Assembly (NCBI RefSeq): GCF_030864005.1
Contig: NZ_CP132976.1
Location: 3,472,001 to 3,536,000 of the forward strand
DNA: 64,000 bases
Direction of reading: 5' to 3'
From: Achromobacter seleniivolatilans
GTDB lineage: Bacteria; Pseudomonadota; Gammaproteobacteria; Burkholderiales; Burkholderiaceae_B
Shown here: positions 38,183 to 47,290 of the stretch, piece after piece
Layout: every line of letters starts with the position of its first letter
Numbering within the stretch: the stretch's first letter is position 1
Made by a program: the position numbers and the translations under genes
Notes under the pieces: model-generated
The model's input: only the letters and a program-made list of their open reading frames with translations
What the model was told of the DNA's origin: nothing
The model's database searches: none

Positions 38183-38857
38183 TCAGGCGCCGGGCGTGCG
38201 CTTATGGTTGCGAACGCGGTACGCGCAGCGTCTTGCTCCAGACAAAATGTGTTCTTCGCGATCGACTTGCACGTTTTCGCCCAACACGTTGCGGAACAGT
38301 TCCAGCTCGCTTCGGCAAAAGCCCATACAGGCTTTCGCCGCCGAACAGATCGGGCAATGATTTTCAATAAAAAGAAAATCATCGCCGTCCTTGCGCAGTT
38401 CGGCCATATAACCTTCGGCTGAACGGACCTGCGCCAACCGTTCAAGCCGGCTGCCCAGGTCTGTCGCCCCCAACATCGCCTGATGGTAGCTGTTGAGCAT
38501 GCCGGCCTCGCGAACCTGGATCAGCTTTTCGACCCCCTCGTCGCCAAACACCTGACGCACGGCGCCTATCATCTGCACCGTCATTTCTGCATGGGTATCC
38601 GGGAACCGGCCATGGCCGGCTTCCGTCAGAAACCAGATTTGCGTGGGCCGCCCCCGCCCCGCGCTGTGGCTTTCGGAATCGACCAATCCATCCGCGTGCA
38701 GGCGCGTCATTTGCTGGCGCACCGCCTCGGCGGTCAGGTCCATGGCGCGGGCGATGACGGCGACGGATTGCGGGCCGCGCGTCTTCAAGGCCATCAGCAC
38801 ACGATCCGCCGGTTGGTGGGGCATCCAGGTGACGGGTTGGGACAGGCTGTCAGACAT
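38183..38857 (-). CDS. SufR-like helix-turn-helix regulator with a C-terminal cysteine cluster
   Basis: The 224-residue protein has a winged-helix domain near the N-terminus (ADRVLMALKTRGPQSVAVIARAMDLTAEAVRQQMTRLHADGLV) and a C-terminal domain with Cys168, Cys171, Cys177, Cys181 and Cys211 (HCPICSAAKACMGFC and ARRCAYRV). That layout matches SufR-type regulators, whose cysteines hold an iron-sulfur cluster, so redox or iron sensing is likely. It lies convergent with oprZ and just beyond the distal end of the MexHI-like operon, on the same strand as it. A target promoter is not known; the palindrome at 44658-44681 is one candidate. Confidence 0.75.
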   Translation of the reverse strand: MSDSLSQPVTWMPHQPADRVLMALKTRGPQSVAVIARAMDLTAEAVRQQMTRLHADGLVDSESHSAGRGRPTQIWFLTEAGHGRFPDTHAEMTVQMIGAVRQVFGDEGVEKLIQVREAGMLNSYHQAMLGATDLGSRLERLAQVRSAEGYMAELRKDGDDFLFIENHCPICSAAKACMGFCRSELELFRNVLGENVQVDREEHILSGARRCAYRVRNHKRTPGA

Positions 38858-38912
38858 GAGGTGAACGAAACTCCAAGTGTTTTCCTATGTTGCCACGAAC
38901 GCGGGGTAGCAG

Positions 38913-40379
38913 TCAGCCGGCCGCAGGTTTTGCGGACGCGGCCGAAGACCCAGGCGCCGCCAATGGCGCTTCCCAGCCGCCTCCCAGCGCCTTGTAGAGC
39001 GCAATCAGGCGGGTATAGGACTCGGTTTCGGCGACCGCGACGGCATCCTGGGCGCGCAAAAGCGTACGCTGCGCATCCAGCACCGTCAAATAAGGGGCGC
39101 TGCCTTCGCGGTAGCGCAGTTGCGCCAATTCCGCTGCCCGCCCGCTATGCGCCGCTGCCTGCGCCAGATTGCCCAACCGCTGTTGCGTCTGGCCGAATTC
39201 GGTCAACGCCGATTCCAGTTCCTCTACCGCCCGCAGCACGGTCTGCTCGTATCGCGCTACCTCGCCCTCGGAACGCGCCTGCGCACCGCGCTTGCGCGCC
39301 AGCGCCGTGGGCAAGTGGAACGCGGGCCAATTGACCCCGGATGCCACGCTGAACGCCCGGCTGGACGCCGTGCCGAAATCAGCGCCCCGCAAGGCCACAA
39401 AACCCAGGAATCCCCCCAGATCGATACGCGGGTACAACTCGGCGGTAGCCACCCCCACATCCGCATTGGCCGCCGCCATATTGCGCTCCGCGGCCAGAAT
39501 GTCCGGACGGCGCGACAACAACGCCCCCACGTCGCCAATAGGCAACCGGGCCGTCAACGGCGTGAGCGGTTTTCCAGCATCCAGTTCGCCTAGTTCCACC
39601 GGACGCAGCCCGGCCAGCACGGCGATCCGGTACAGCGCCAGCCGCCGTGCCGTTACCTGAACCGGCACGCTGGCCTGCACCGTTTCCCATTCGGCGCGCG
39701 CACTGGCCAGATCGCCCTCGTCTCCGCGCCCGGCCGACACCATGGCCTGGATCACGCGCAGGCTATCGCCTTGGCTCTCCAGATTGGCGCGCGCCACTTG
39801 CAAGCGTTGCTCAGCGCCGCGCAGTTCAAAGTAATTGCGCGCCACCTCGGCCGCCACCACGATGCGGGTTTGGGCCAAGTCCGCGGCTTGTGCTTCGCTG
39901 CGCGCCGCCGCCCCCTCGGCTGCTCGGCGCAAGCGGCCGAACAGGTCCAGCTCCCAAGTGGCGTCAAACCCCGCCCGGTAACTTTGTGCCAGATTGCGTT
40001 GCCCGGTTGTCCCGGCGTTGGCTTGCGACAAGCTGCGCTCATAGCGGCCGTCCAGCGTCACGGCGGGCAATTGGTCCAGTTCCTTTTCATCGAGCACGGC
40101 GCGAGATTCAGCCAGCCGCGCCTGTGCGATGCGAATGTCGTGGTTGCGGTCCAGCGCCAGACTCACCAGCCGGTCCAACTGCGCGTCCTGCAATTGCCGC
40201 CACCAGTCGCGTTGCAGTTGGCCGTTGGAAAACAGCGCCTGCTCGGGGCTGGCCAGCGTCACCGTCGCCGCCAAAGGTTTCTGATAATCGGGCCCGACGG
40301 CGCATCCGGCCATGGCCAGTGCAGCCAACAATACCGTGGCGCCGCGGCGCAAGCGGATAGGCAGATAACGTTGATTCAT
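38913..40379 (-). CDS. Outer-membrane efflux lipoprotein of the MexHI-like system, NodT family
   Basis: This is the TolC-like channel of the second efflux system. The 488-residue protein starts at 40379 (MNQRYLPIRL), 16 bp after the pump gene, and has a lipobox ending at Cys26 (LAMAGC). Both OEP repeats are present. A longer frame upstream lies within the pump gene and is not used. OpmD is its counterpart in the Pseudomonas MexGHI-OpmD system, though no mexG homologue was found here. Confidence 0.92.
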   Translation of the reverse strand: MNQRYLPIRLRRGATVLLAALAMAGCAVGPDYQKPLAATVTLASPEQALFSNGQLQRDWWRQLQDAQLDRLVSLALDRNHDIRIAQARLAESRAVLDEKELDQLPAVTLDGRYERSLSQANAGTTGQRNLAQSYRAGFDATWELDLFGRLRRAAEGAAARSEAQAADLAQTRIVVAAEVARNYFELRGAEQRLQVARANLESQGDSLRVIQAMVSAGRGDEGDLASARAEWETVQASVPVQVTARRLALYRIAVLAGLRPVELGELDAGKPLTPLTARLPIGDVGALLSRRPDILAAERNMAAANADVGVATAELYPRIDLGGFLGFVALRGADFGTASSRAFSVASGVNWPAFHLPTALARKRGAQARSEGEVARYEQTVLRAVEELESALTEFGQTQQRLGNLAQAAAHSGRAAELAQLRYREGSAPYLTVLDAQRTLLRAQDAVAVAETESYTRLIALYKALGGGWEAPLAAPGSSAASAKPAAG

Positions 40380-40395
40380 GATTGATTCCTTAAGA

Positions 40396-43300
40396 CTACG
40401 CGGACGCCTGGGCGTCTTCAGCCTGCGCCCGCGCCAGCTCGCGTGCGCGCGGCGTGTCGTGGGCTGCCCGGTGATCGCGGGCGAACACGGTATAGACCGT
40501 GGGCAGCACAAACAGCGTGAACAGCGTTCCCACCAGCAACCCCACCACAATGACGAGGCCCAGGCTATAGCGGCTGTGCGCGCCCGCGCCGCTGGCAAAC
40601 AACAGCGGAATCAGGCCCATGACCATGGCGGCGGTTGTCATCAAAATCGGGCGCAGGCGGATACGGGCCGCCTGTTCCATGGCGGCGCGCCTGTCCAGAC
40701 CGTGGCTGACCTGCATCTCATTGGCGAACTCCACCATCAGGATGCCGTGTTTGCTGATCAATCCGATCAGCGTCACCAAACCGATCTGGGTGTAGATATT
40801 GATCGTTGCCATGCCCAGCGCCAGCGGTATCAAAGCGCCGCAGATCGACATCGGCACGCTGACCAGAATGATGAAGGGATCTCGCAGGCTTTCGTACTGC
40901 GCAGCCAGCACCAGATAGATCACGATAATGGCGAAGGCAAACGTGACCATCAGCGCCGAACCTTCCTGGCTGAACTGGCGAGCATCGGATTGCCAGTCGT
41001 AGCTAAAGCCTGCCGGCAGCGTTTGCGCCTGCTTGGACAGGAACTGCACCGCGTCGCCCATCGTGACGCCCGGCATCGGAATCGCCTGGAAGGTGGCGGC
41101 GTTCAATTGGTTGAACTGGGTCAGTTGATTCGGTTCCACGCCCATGGACACCGTCACAATGTTGGACATCGGCACCTGCGCGCCGCTCGCGCTCTTGACG
41201 TGGAACTGAGCCAGGGATTCGGGCGAGATGCGCTGCTCACGCAGGCTTTGCGGAATAACGTCATAGGACCGCCCATCCATGCCGAAGCGGTTGACATAGT
41301 TTTCGCCAACCAGCACGGCCAGCGTCTCGCCGACATCCTTCATGGTGACGCCCAGGCTGTTGGCCTTGGCGCGATCCACCTTCAGTTGCACGACGGGGTT
41401 GTTGTAGTCCAGGTCGCTATCCACGACCATGAACAGGCCGCTTTCGCGCGCGGCTTGCTTCAGGGTCTCCATGGTCTCGTAGACCACGGGATAGTCGGCC
41501 GCGCTCATCAGCACCATCTGCACGGGCAGCCCGCCTGTAGAACCTGGCAAGGACGGCAGTTGAAAGGCGAAGATGTTGCTGCCTTCGACTTGGTTCATAC
41601 GCGTTTGCACGTCGGCCTGAAGCTGTTCGGCGGAACGCTCCCGCTGGTCCCAAGACACCAGGCTCACGCCGCCAATGCTATTGGATACGCCGTCCGAACC
41701 GTTGATCAGCCAGCGGCCGTTCTGTTCGGGCAGCGTCTTCATCACGTCGTCCCACTTCTTGCCGAACTTTTCAACGTAGTCGATATTGGCTTGCTGAGGC
41801 GACTTGATTGCCGTCAGCACCATGGACTGATCCTCGACCGGCGCCAGTTCGCGCTGCGCCGAGTTGTACAGGAACGGCAGACTGATCAGAACGGCAACCG
41901 CGATCAGACCGGTCACCCAGCGGTGATGCAGCGACACATCAAGCACCCGGCCATAGGCCGCGCCCAAGCGTGTAAAGAAATGCTCGGCCCGGCGCGCCAT
42001 CCATCCTTCAGAGACGCGACTGTTCAGCAGGAACGAACTCATGACGGGCGACAGCGTCAATGCGATCACGCCTGACACCACAACGGCGCCGGCCAGCGTA
42101 AACGCGAACTCCTTGAAGAGCGACCCTGTCAGTCCGCCCATCAACCCGATGGGCGCGTACACGGCAGCCAGCGTGATCGTCATGGCGATGACCGGCCCAG
42201 CCACTTCGCGCGCGCCGATCAGCGCCGCGCGCACCGGGGACTTACCCTCTTCGATATGGCGGTGCACGTTTTCGACCACCACGATGGCGTCGTCCACCAC
42301 CAACCCGATAGCCAGCACCATGGCCAGCAAGGTCAGCAGATTCACGCTGAAGCCGAACAACGCCATGATTGCCGCGCCGCCCAGCATGGACAGCGGTATC
42401 GTGATGACGGGAATCAGCACGGCGCGCAGCGATCCCAGGCACAAGAAGATCACCACCACAACGATCGCAACGGCTTCCAACAGCGTGTCTCTGACTCCAT
42501 CAATGGATGCGCTGATGAAGCGGGCCAGTTCAAACGGCAACTGCACCTCGGTGCCCGGCGGCAGATTCTGCTTGATGCTGGGCAAAAGTTCTTGCAGGCG
42601 CTTGACGATGACCAGCGGATTACCCACCGGTGTGGCGTTCAAGCCGAAATAAACCGCAGGTTCTCCATCCATCAGGCCGCTGGAATCCGTAGATGCCGCG
42701 CCCAGTTCCACCGTGGCCACATCGCCCAGCCGCACGATGGCATCGCCTTCGCGCTTGACCACCAGGTCGCGGAATTCCGCCACGTTGATCAGATCCGTAT
42801 TGACCTGAATGTTGGACACCACATACAGCCCCTTGGCCTGGCCGGGAGCCGCCTGCACGTTGTTGTCGCGCAGGGCCTGGGCGAGTTCGCCCGCCGAAAT
42901 GCCGCGAGCAGCCATCCGGTTGGGGTCCAGCCAGACCCGCATGGCCAGCTTTTGTCCGCCGGAGAGTTCCACGCTGGCCACGCCGTCAATCGAAGACAGC
43001 TGCGGCTGCACCACGCGCGACAGGTAATCGGTCAACTCCGCCAAAGACAACGTGTTGCTGGAAAAGCCCACGTAAGCCACAGCCGTTGCCTCGCCGGCGG
43101 ACTTGACCAGCACCGGGTCGTACACGTCTTGCGGCAGGCGGTACTTGACCTCGTTGACCTTGGCCATCACCTCGGTCATGGCCTTGTTGGAGTCGGCGTT
43201 CAATTTCATCCGCACCGTGATGACGCTGCGGCCCTGGGTGGAAGACGACGACAGATAATCAATGCCTTCAACCGTCGCGACCGATTGCGCGATGGGTTGC

Positions 43301-43491
43301 GTGACAAAGCCTTGCATCAGATCGGGCGATGCGCCCGGATACTGGGTGGTGACGGTGATGGTGGTGCTTTCGGTCAGCGGATACTGCCGCACGGGCAGTC
43401 CGCTTAACGCCTTGATGCCCAAGAGCAGGATCAGGGTGCTGACCACCAGGGCCAGCACCGGGCGGCGCACAAAAAGATCGGTGAATTTCAT
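40396..43491 (-). CDS. RND efflux pump, MexI/MuxB-like
   Basis: The 1031-residue pump has the HAE1 layout, with N-terminal helix (FTDLFVRRPVLALVVSTLILLLGIKALSGLPVRQYP), large periplasmic loops and the proton-relay helix (IGLVVDDAIVVVENVHRHIEEGKSPV). I set the start at 43491 (MKFTDLFVRRP), 16 bp after the adaptor stop. Sequence and length resemble MexI of Pseudomonas more than AcrB or MexY, but this is by eye. It should export quorum-signal-like or redox-active molecules or drugs; substrate is not readable. Confidence 0.92.
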   Translation of the reverse strand: MKFTDLFVRRPVLALVVSTLILLLGIKALSGLPVRQYPLTESTTITVTTQYPGASPDLMQGFVTQPIAQSVATVEGIDYLSSSSTQGRSVITVRMKLNADSNKAMTEVMAKVNEVKYRLPQDVYDPVLVKSAGEATAVAYVGFSSNTLSLAELTDYLSRVVQPQLSSIDGVASVELSGGQKLAMRVWLDPNRMAARGISAGELAQALRDNNVQAAPGQAKGLYVVSNIQVNTDLINVAEFRDLVVKREGDAIVRLGDVATVELGAASTDSSGLMDGEPAVYFGLNATPVGNPLVIVKRLQELLPSIKQNLPPGTEVQLPFELARFISASIDGVRDTLLEAVAIVVVVIFLCLGSLRAVLIPVITIPLSMLGGAAIMALFGFSVNLLTLLAMVLAIGLVVDDAIVVVENVHRHIEEGKSPVRAALIGAREVAGPVIAMTITLAAVYAPIGLMGGLTGSLFKEFAFTLAGAVVVSGVIALTLSPVMSSFLLNSRVSEGWMARRAEHFFTRLGAAYGRVLDVSLHHRWVTGLIAVAVLISLPFLYNSAQRELAPVEDQSMVLTAIKSPQQANIDYVEKFGKKWDDVMKTLPEQNGRWLINGSDGVSNSIGGVSLVSWDQRERSAEQLQADVQTRMNQVEGSNIFAFQLPSLPGSTGGLPVQMVLMSAADYPVVYETMETLKQAARESGLFMVVDSDLDYNNPVVQLKVDRAKANSLGVTMKDVGETLAVLVGENYVNRFGMDGRSYDVIPQSLREQRISPESLAQFHVKSASGAQVPMSNIVTVSMGVEPNQLTQFNQLNAATFQAIPMPGVTMGDAVQFLSKQAQTLPAGFSYDWQSDARQFSQEGSALMVTFAFAIIVIYLVLAAQYESLRDPFIILVSVPMSICGALIPLALGMATINIYTQIGLVTLIGLISKHGILMVEFANEMQVSHGLDRRAAMEQAARIRLRPILMTTAAMVMGLIPLLFASGAGAHSRYSLGLVIVVGLLVGTLFTLFVLPTVYTVFARDHRAAHDTPRARELARAQAEDAQASA

Positions 43492-43507
43492 GGGAGCCTC
43501 CTGCGCA

Positions 43508-44641
43508 TTACCGGGCTTGCGCCACGGTTTGCTGGGGACTGCCCAGCGCCACGGTGTCCTGGGCAGTGACTTCAACAGCCGCGCCGTTGTGCAGACGCAA
43601 TTGGCCTGACGTCACGACCTGATCGCCTGCCTCCAACCCTTCTATCACCACGACCCGCCCGCGCACGCGCTCGGCCGTCTTGACATAGGCCTGGCGCACC
43701 GTGGGGCCTGCGCCCTGCTGATCCGTTTTGGGCGCCGTCAGCACATAAACGGAATCGCCGTAGGCGCTGTAGCTGACTGCGGTTTCCGGAACGGTAATCA
43801 CGTTGGGGCGGTCAGGCAGGCCAATGCGGCCATGCGCGAACATACCTGCGGCCAACGCGCCGTCGGCATTGGCCAATGTGGCCTGCACGCGCACGGTGCG
43901 GGTACCGGGGTCCACCTGCGGCTCTATCGTGGTGACCTTGCCTTCAAATTGACGCCCGGCGTGAGCGTCCACGGTCAAGGTCACAGGCTGGCCCGCTCGC
44001 AATGCGCCCAGCGCCTGTTCGGGCAACGTGATGTTGGCGTAGATGCTGGATGCGTCGGTCAGGGACACCAGCGGGTCGCCGGCCCGGGCGAATTGGCCCA
44101 GGTTCACGCGGCGCACGCCCAACACGCCATCAAACGGCGCCTTGACGCGCTTTTGCTCAATCAGTGCCTGTACCCGCTTCATGTCTGCCGCTGCCTGCTC
44201 GTAGTCCGACTGGGCTTGATCCAGTTGTTCCCGCGTGGCGGCCTGTTGCGGCAAAAGGCGGCGGGTGCGATCAAGCAAGGTCCGCGCATTGCGCGTCTGC
44301 GCCTGCAAACGCGCCAATTCACCCTGTTCGGGGGCATCGTTCATCAGCACCAGCAACTGGCCGGCCTTCACGTGCTCGCCCGGCGTGAACAAAATCTGCG
44401 CGATGCGGCCGTCGGCTTCGGCGGGCACCTGCACCTGGCGCACCGCTTCCAGGGAGCCGATACCGCTCAATGCCATCGGAAAGTCAGCCAGTACGGCAGG
44501 CGCTACCGCAACTTTGGCGGGCGCCATGGCCCAACCGCCCTTTTGCGCCGCGCCGCCAAATTTCCAGTACAGCCCTCCGCCCGCCAGCGCCACGGCCAGC
44601 GTCACGGCCCCCGCCATCAACGCCCCTGTTCTTACCTTCAT
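43508..44641 (-). CDS. RND efflux periplasmic adaptor, MexH-like
   Basis: The 377-residue adaptor has a single N-terminal anchor (LMAGAVTLAVALAGGGLYWKF) and no lipobox, the usual lipoyl halves (AEADGRIAQILFTPGEHVKAGQLLVLMND and KAPFDGVLGVRRVNLGQFARAG), hairpin and beta-barrel domain. It is first in the run adaptor-pump-channel (44641 to 38913) with 16-bp gaps. An exact 24-bp palindrome lies 17-40 bp before its start, a likely operator. MexH is the nearest named relative I recognise. Confidence 0.9.
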   Translation of the reverse strand: MKVRTGALMAGAVTLAVALAGGGLYWKFGGAAQKGGWAMAPAKVAVAPAVLADFPMALSGIGSLEAVRQVQVPAEADGRIAQILFTPGEHVKAGQLLVLMNDAPEQGELARLQAQTRNARTLLDRTRRLLPQQAATREQLDQAQSDYEQAAADMKRVQALIEQKRVKAPFDGVLGVRRVNLGQFARAGDPLVSLTDASSIYANITLPEQALGALRAGQPVTLTVDAHAGRQFEGKVTTIEPQVDPGTRTVRVQATLANADGALAAGMFAHGRIGLPDRPNVITVPETAVSYSAYGDSVYVLTAPKTDQQGAGPTVRQAYVKTAERVRGRVVVIEGLEAGDQVVTSGQLRLHNGAAVEVTAQDTVALGSPQQTVAQAR

Positions 44642-44657
44642 GATTCGCTCTCTTTAT

Positions 44658-44681
44658 TTATCCAAGAATATACTTGGATAA
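44658..44681. promoter_or_regulatory. Exact inverted repeat before the MexH-like gene, probable operator
   Basis: TTATCCAAG (44658-44666) and CTTGGATAA (44673-44681) form 9-base perfect arms around a 6-base AT-only spacer. It is 17-40 bp before the adaptor start, covering the promoter or leader. The arms differ from the SoxR box (CCTCAAG/CTTGAGG) in sequence and spacing, so it is not a match to the element that controls mexGHI-opmD. Confidence 0.6.
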
Positions 44682-44748
44682 TCCACGAATCGGACCCCGC
44701 CGTCAAAGAGACTTCGCCAATGCACCGCATAGCCGGAGGCTATCGGCC

Positions 44749-44780
44749 AAAAAAAAGCCGCCGGACAATGCCGGCGGCCT
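44749..44780 (-). terminator. Intrinsic terminator of the BCCT transporter gene
   Basis: GCCGCCGG (44757-44764) pairs with CCGGCGGC (44771-44778) around a 6-base loop; in the minus direction a run of eight T residues follows. It closes the transporter gene that stops at 44801. Confidence 0.85.
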
Positions 44781-44800
44781 GGTGCTAAGGAATCAGAACA

Positions 44801-46774
44801 CTAGGGTCGAACCATGTGCAGGTAATGCCGATGGCGTTCGTATTGATCCAGGATGTCGCCAATGACCGCATCGCGGCTCCAGCCCATGATGTCGTAGTCT
44901 TGCCCGCCCTCACGCAGATGGACTTCGGCGCGGAAGTATTTGCGCTCTTCTTCGTCTGCCGCCTCTTCCGGCGTCAGGCTGGGGCGGACAAAGGCTTCTG
45001 GCCGCACGGTATACCAAAAGTCCAGGTGGTCGCCATGCGAGACCTCCAGGGTGACGCTGCCTTCGGTTTCGTCCTCGCGCACGGCCACCGCGTAACCCTG
45101 CCGGCGCAGCTCGTCGGCCACATCATCCAATGCCGGACGCACCACATCACTGATAAAGCGCAGCACATGAGAGCGGCGCGGCATCATCACCATGTTGCGC
45201 AGGCGGCGCTCCCAGGATTGGCCGCCGCGCGCCGGCCGTGACAGGGTCAGCGATTGATAACGGATGCCGCGTTTGGTCGCGTCCAGTCTCAGTGCCTTGA
45301 ACAGCCCCCACAACGACAGCAGCAAGATGATCGAGAACGGCAATGCGCTGGCAATCGTGGCTGTCTGCAACGCGGTCAAGCCGTCGGCCAGCAGCAGCGC
45401 AATGGCCACCGCGCCCATGGACAGCGACCAGAAAATGCGCTGCCACACCGGCGTGCGGTCAGCGCCGCCCGAGGCCAGTAGATCCACGACCAATGCGCCC
45501 GAGTCTGCCGATGTCACGAAGAACACGGCCACCATCGCAATGGCGAAGACCGACACCACGTTGCTCCAGGGCAGCAGTTCAAGAAACGCGAAGAGCGCCA
45601 GCGAACTGTCTGCCTCCACCGTTTCCGAAAAGCCCTTTACCCCATCAACCAGAATGAAGTGAATCGCCGTATCGCCAAATACCGTCATCCAGAACAAGGT
45701 AAAACCCGCCGGCACGAGCAGCACGCCGCAGACGAATTCCCGGATGGTACGCCCGCGTGAGATGCGGGCAATGAACAGCCCGACAAACGGCGACCAGGCG
45801 ATCCACCAGCCCCAATAAAACAGTGTCCAGCCGCCGATCCAGTCGCTCGGCTCGTAGGCATACAGATTGAAGGTCTTGTTGACGATGTCCGACAGGTAGG
45901 CCCCAGTATTCTGGACAAAGGTCTGGAACAAAAACACGGTCGGGCCTGCGATCAGCACGAACAACAGCAGGATCACCGCCAGCACCATGTTGGCTTCGGA
46001 CAAAATGCGAATGCCCTTGTCCAGGCCGCTTGCGACCGACAGCGTGGCCAGGCCGCAGGTAATGATGATCAGGATGATCTGCGTGGTCACGCCCACGGGG
46101 ATGCCGAACAGATGATTCAATCCGCTGTTCATCTGCGCCACGCCCAGGCCCAGCGAGGTCGCCACGCCCAACACGGTGCCGATAATGGCAAAGATGTCGA
46201 CGGCGTGGCCGATGGGGCCGTGAATGCGATTGCCGATCAGCGGATACAGCGCCGAGCGCAGCGTCAATGGCAGACCATGGCGAAAGCTGAAGAACGCCAG
46301 CGTCAACGCCACCGCCGCGTAGATCGCCCACGCGTGCAGCCCCCAATGGAAGAACGTGATTTTCATGGACTCGCGGGCCGCTGCCGCCGTGCCGCCTTCA
46401 CCCACCGGCGGCGACATGAAGTGCATGACGGGTTCGGCCACGCCGAAGAACATCAGGCCGATACCCATGCCTGCCGAGAACAGCATGGCGAACCACGTAA
46501 AGTTGCGGTAATCGGGTTCGCTGTGATCGGGGCCTAGCTTGATGTCGCCGTAACGGCTGATCGCCAGGAACGCCACGGACAGCAAAATGATGGCCACAAC
46601 CAGAATGTAGAACCAGCTGACATTGCCGAGTATCCAGCCTTGCAACGATTCGAAAAAATTCTGGGCGGTCTTGGGCGCGATGATCGCAAAACCCACGAGC
46701 AGCAGCGTGAATAATGCCGCCGAGAAAAATACCGGGCGATTGATCGTAGTAGGTGGTCGGGGTTCTGAAGACAT
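44801..46774 (-). CDS. BCCT family choline/betaine transporter, BetT-like
   Basis: This inner-membrane transporter imports choline or a related quaternary amine. I chose the start at 46774 (MSSEPRPPTT), preceded by AAGGAG, over a frame starting 10 codons earlier. The 657 residues have about twelve membrane segments, the family's tryptophan-rich segment (GWTLFYWGWWIAWSPFVGLFIARISRGRTIREFV), and a cytoplasmic C-terminal domain of over 120 residues, as in BetT. Other BetT features include VFGDTAIHF and TSADSGALVVD. There are no bet dehydrogenase genes nearby. It sits alone between two efflux systems. Confidence 0.9.
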   Translation of the reverse strand: MSSEPRPPTTINRPVFFSAALFTLLLVGFAIIAPKTAQNFFESLQGWILGNVSWFYILVVAIILLSVAFLAISRYGDIKLGPDHSEPDYRNFTWFAMLFSAGMGIGLMFFGVAEPVMHFMSPPVGEGGTAAAARESMKITFFHWGLHAWAIYAAVALTLAFFSFRHGLPLTLRSALYPLIGNRIHGPIGHAVDIFAIIGTVLGVATSLGLGVAQMNSGLNHLFGIPVGVTTQIILIIITCGLATLSVASGLDKGIRILSEANMVLAVILLLFVLIAGPTVFLFQTFVQNTGAYLSDIVNKTFNLYAYEPSDWIGGWTLFYWGWWIAWSPFVGLFIARISRGRTIREFVCGVLLVPAGFTLFWMTVFGDTAIHFILVDGVKGFSETVEADSSLALFAFLELLPWSNVVSVFAIAMVAVFFVTSADSGALVVDLLASGGADRTPVWQRIFWSLSMGAVAIALLLADGLTALQTATIASALPFSIILLLSLWGLFKALRLDATKRGIRYQSLTLSRPARGGQSWERRLRNMVMMPRRSHVLRFISDVVRPALDDVADELRRQGYAVAVREDETEGSVTLEVSHGDHLDFWYTVRPEAFVRPSLTPEEAADEEERKYFRAEVHLREGGQDYDIMGWSRDAVIGDILDQYERHRHYLHMVRP

Positions 46775-46891
46775 GCAGCCGCTCCTTTCGCCCAAGGGAT
46801 GCAAGGTTCGACGCCAGCCCCCTCAGCCCAGCCGGTGCGCCGCAGGTATTACTATCACGGCAGCCCCTGAGATGACAATCTGAAATCGGAG

Positions 46892-47278
46892 ATGCCCTTG
46901 ATCGACCACCTTGATCACCTGGTTCTGACCTGCACCAATCCCGCAGCCACCGTGGACTTCTACACCCGCATTCTGGGCATGCGTCTGGAAACCTTTGGCG
47001 CGGGCAGGCAGGCGCTGCGCTTTGGCAATCAGAAGATCAACCTGCACGTGCGCGGCCAGGAGTTCGAACCCAAGGCGCATCTGCCCGTGCCTGGCGCGCT
47101 GGACCTGTGTTTCATTGCGGACCGGCCGCTGGACGACGTGATCGTCCATCTCAAGCAGGCGGGCGCAGAAATTATTGAAGGCCCCGTGCCGCGCACAGGC
47201 GCCACGGGCAAGATCCGCTCGGTGTACCTGCGGGACCCCGATCTGAACCTGATCGAAATATCGGAGTTGCTGGACTGA
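46892..47278 (+). CDS. VOC superfamily (glyoxalase-like) protein
   Basis: The 128-residue protein is a single vicinal-oxygen-chelate domain: IDHLDHLVLTCTNPAATVDFYTRILGMRLETF at the start, LDLCFIADRPLDDVIVHLKQAGAEI in the middle and VYLRDPDLNLIEISELL at the end, with His6 or His9 and the terminal Glu of NLIEIS as likely metal ligands. It resembles the 'VOC family virulence protein' group that has no established reaction. It is convergent with a TetR gene, 12 bp away, and divergent from the BCCT transporter gene. Confidence 0.85.
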   Translation: MPLIDHLDHLVLTCTNPAATVDFYTRILGMRLETFGAGRQALRFGNQKINLHVRGQEFEPKAHLPVPGALDLCFIADRPLDDVIVHLKQAGAEIIEGPVPRTGATGKIRSVYLRDPDLNLIEISELLD

Positions 47279-47290
47279 CGCCCGAACGCC

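Noticed and set aside
38140..38200. Terminator between oprZ and the SufR-like gene
   Set aside because: CCCGGC/GCCGGG arms exist but have no T run and overlap the regulator's end; too weak to list.
44658..44681. SoxR box at the MexH-like promoter
   Set aside because: Arms and spacing differ from the SoxR consensus (CCTCAAG/CTTGAGG with 4-base centre), so it is reported only as an unassigned palindrome.
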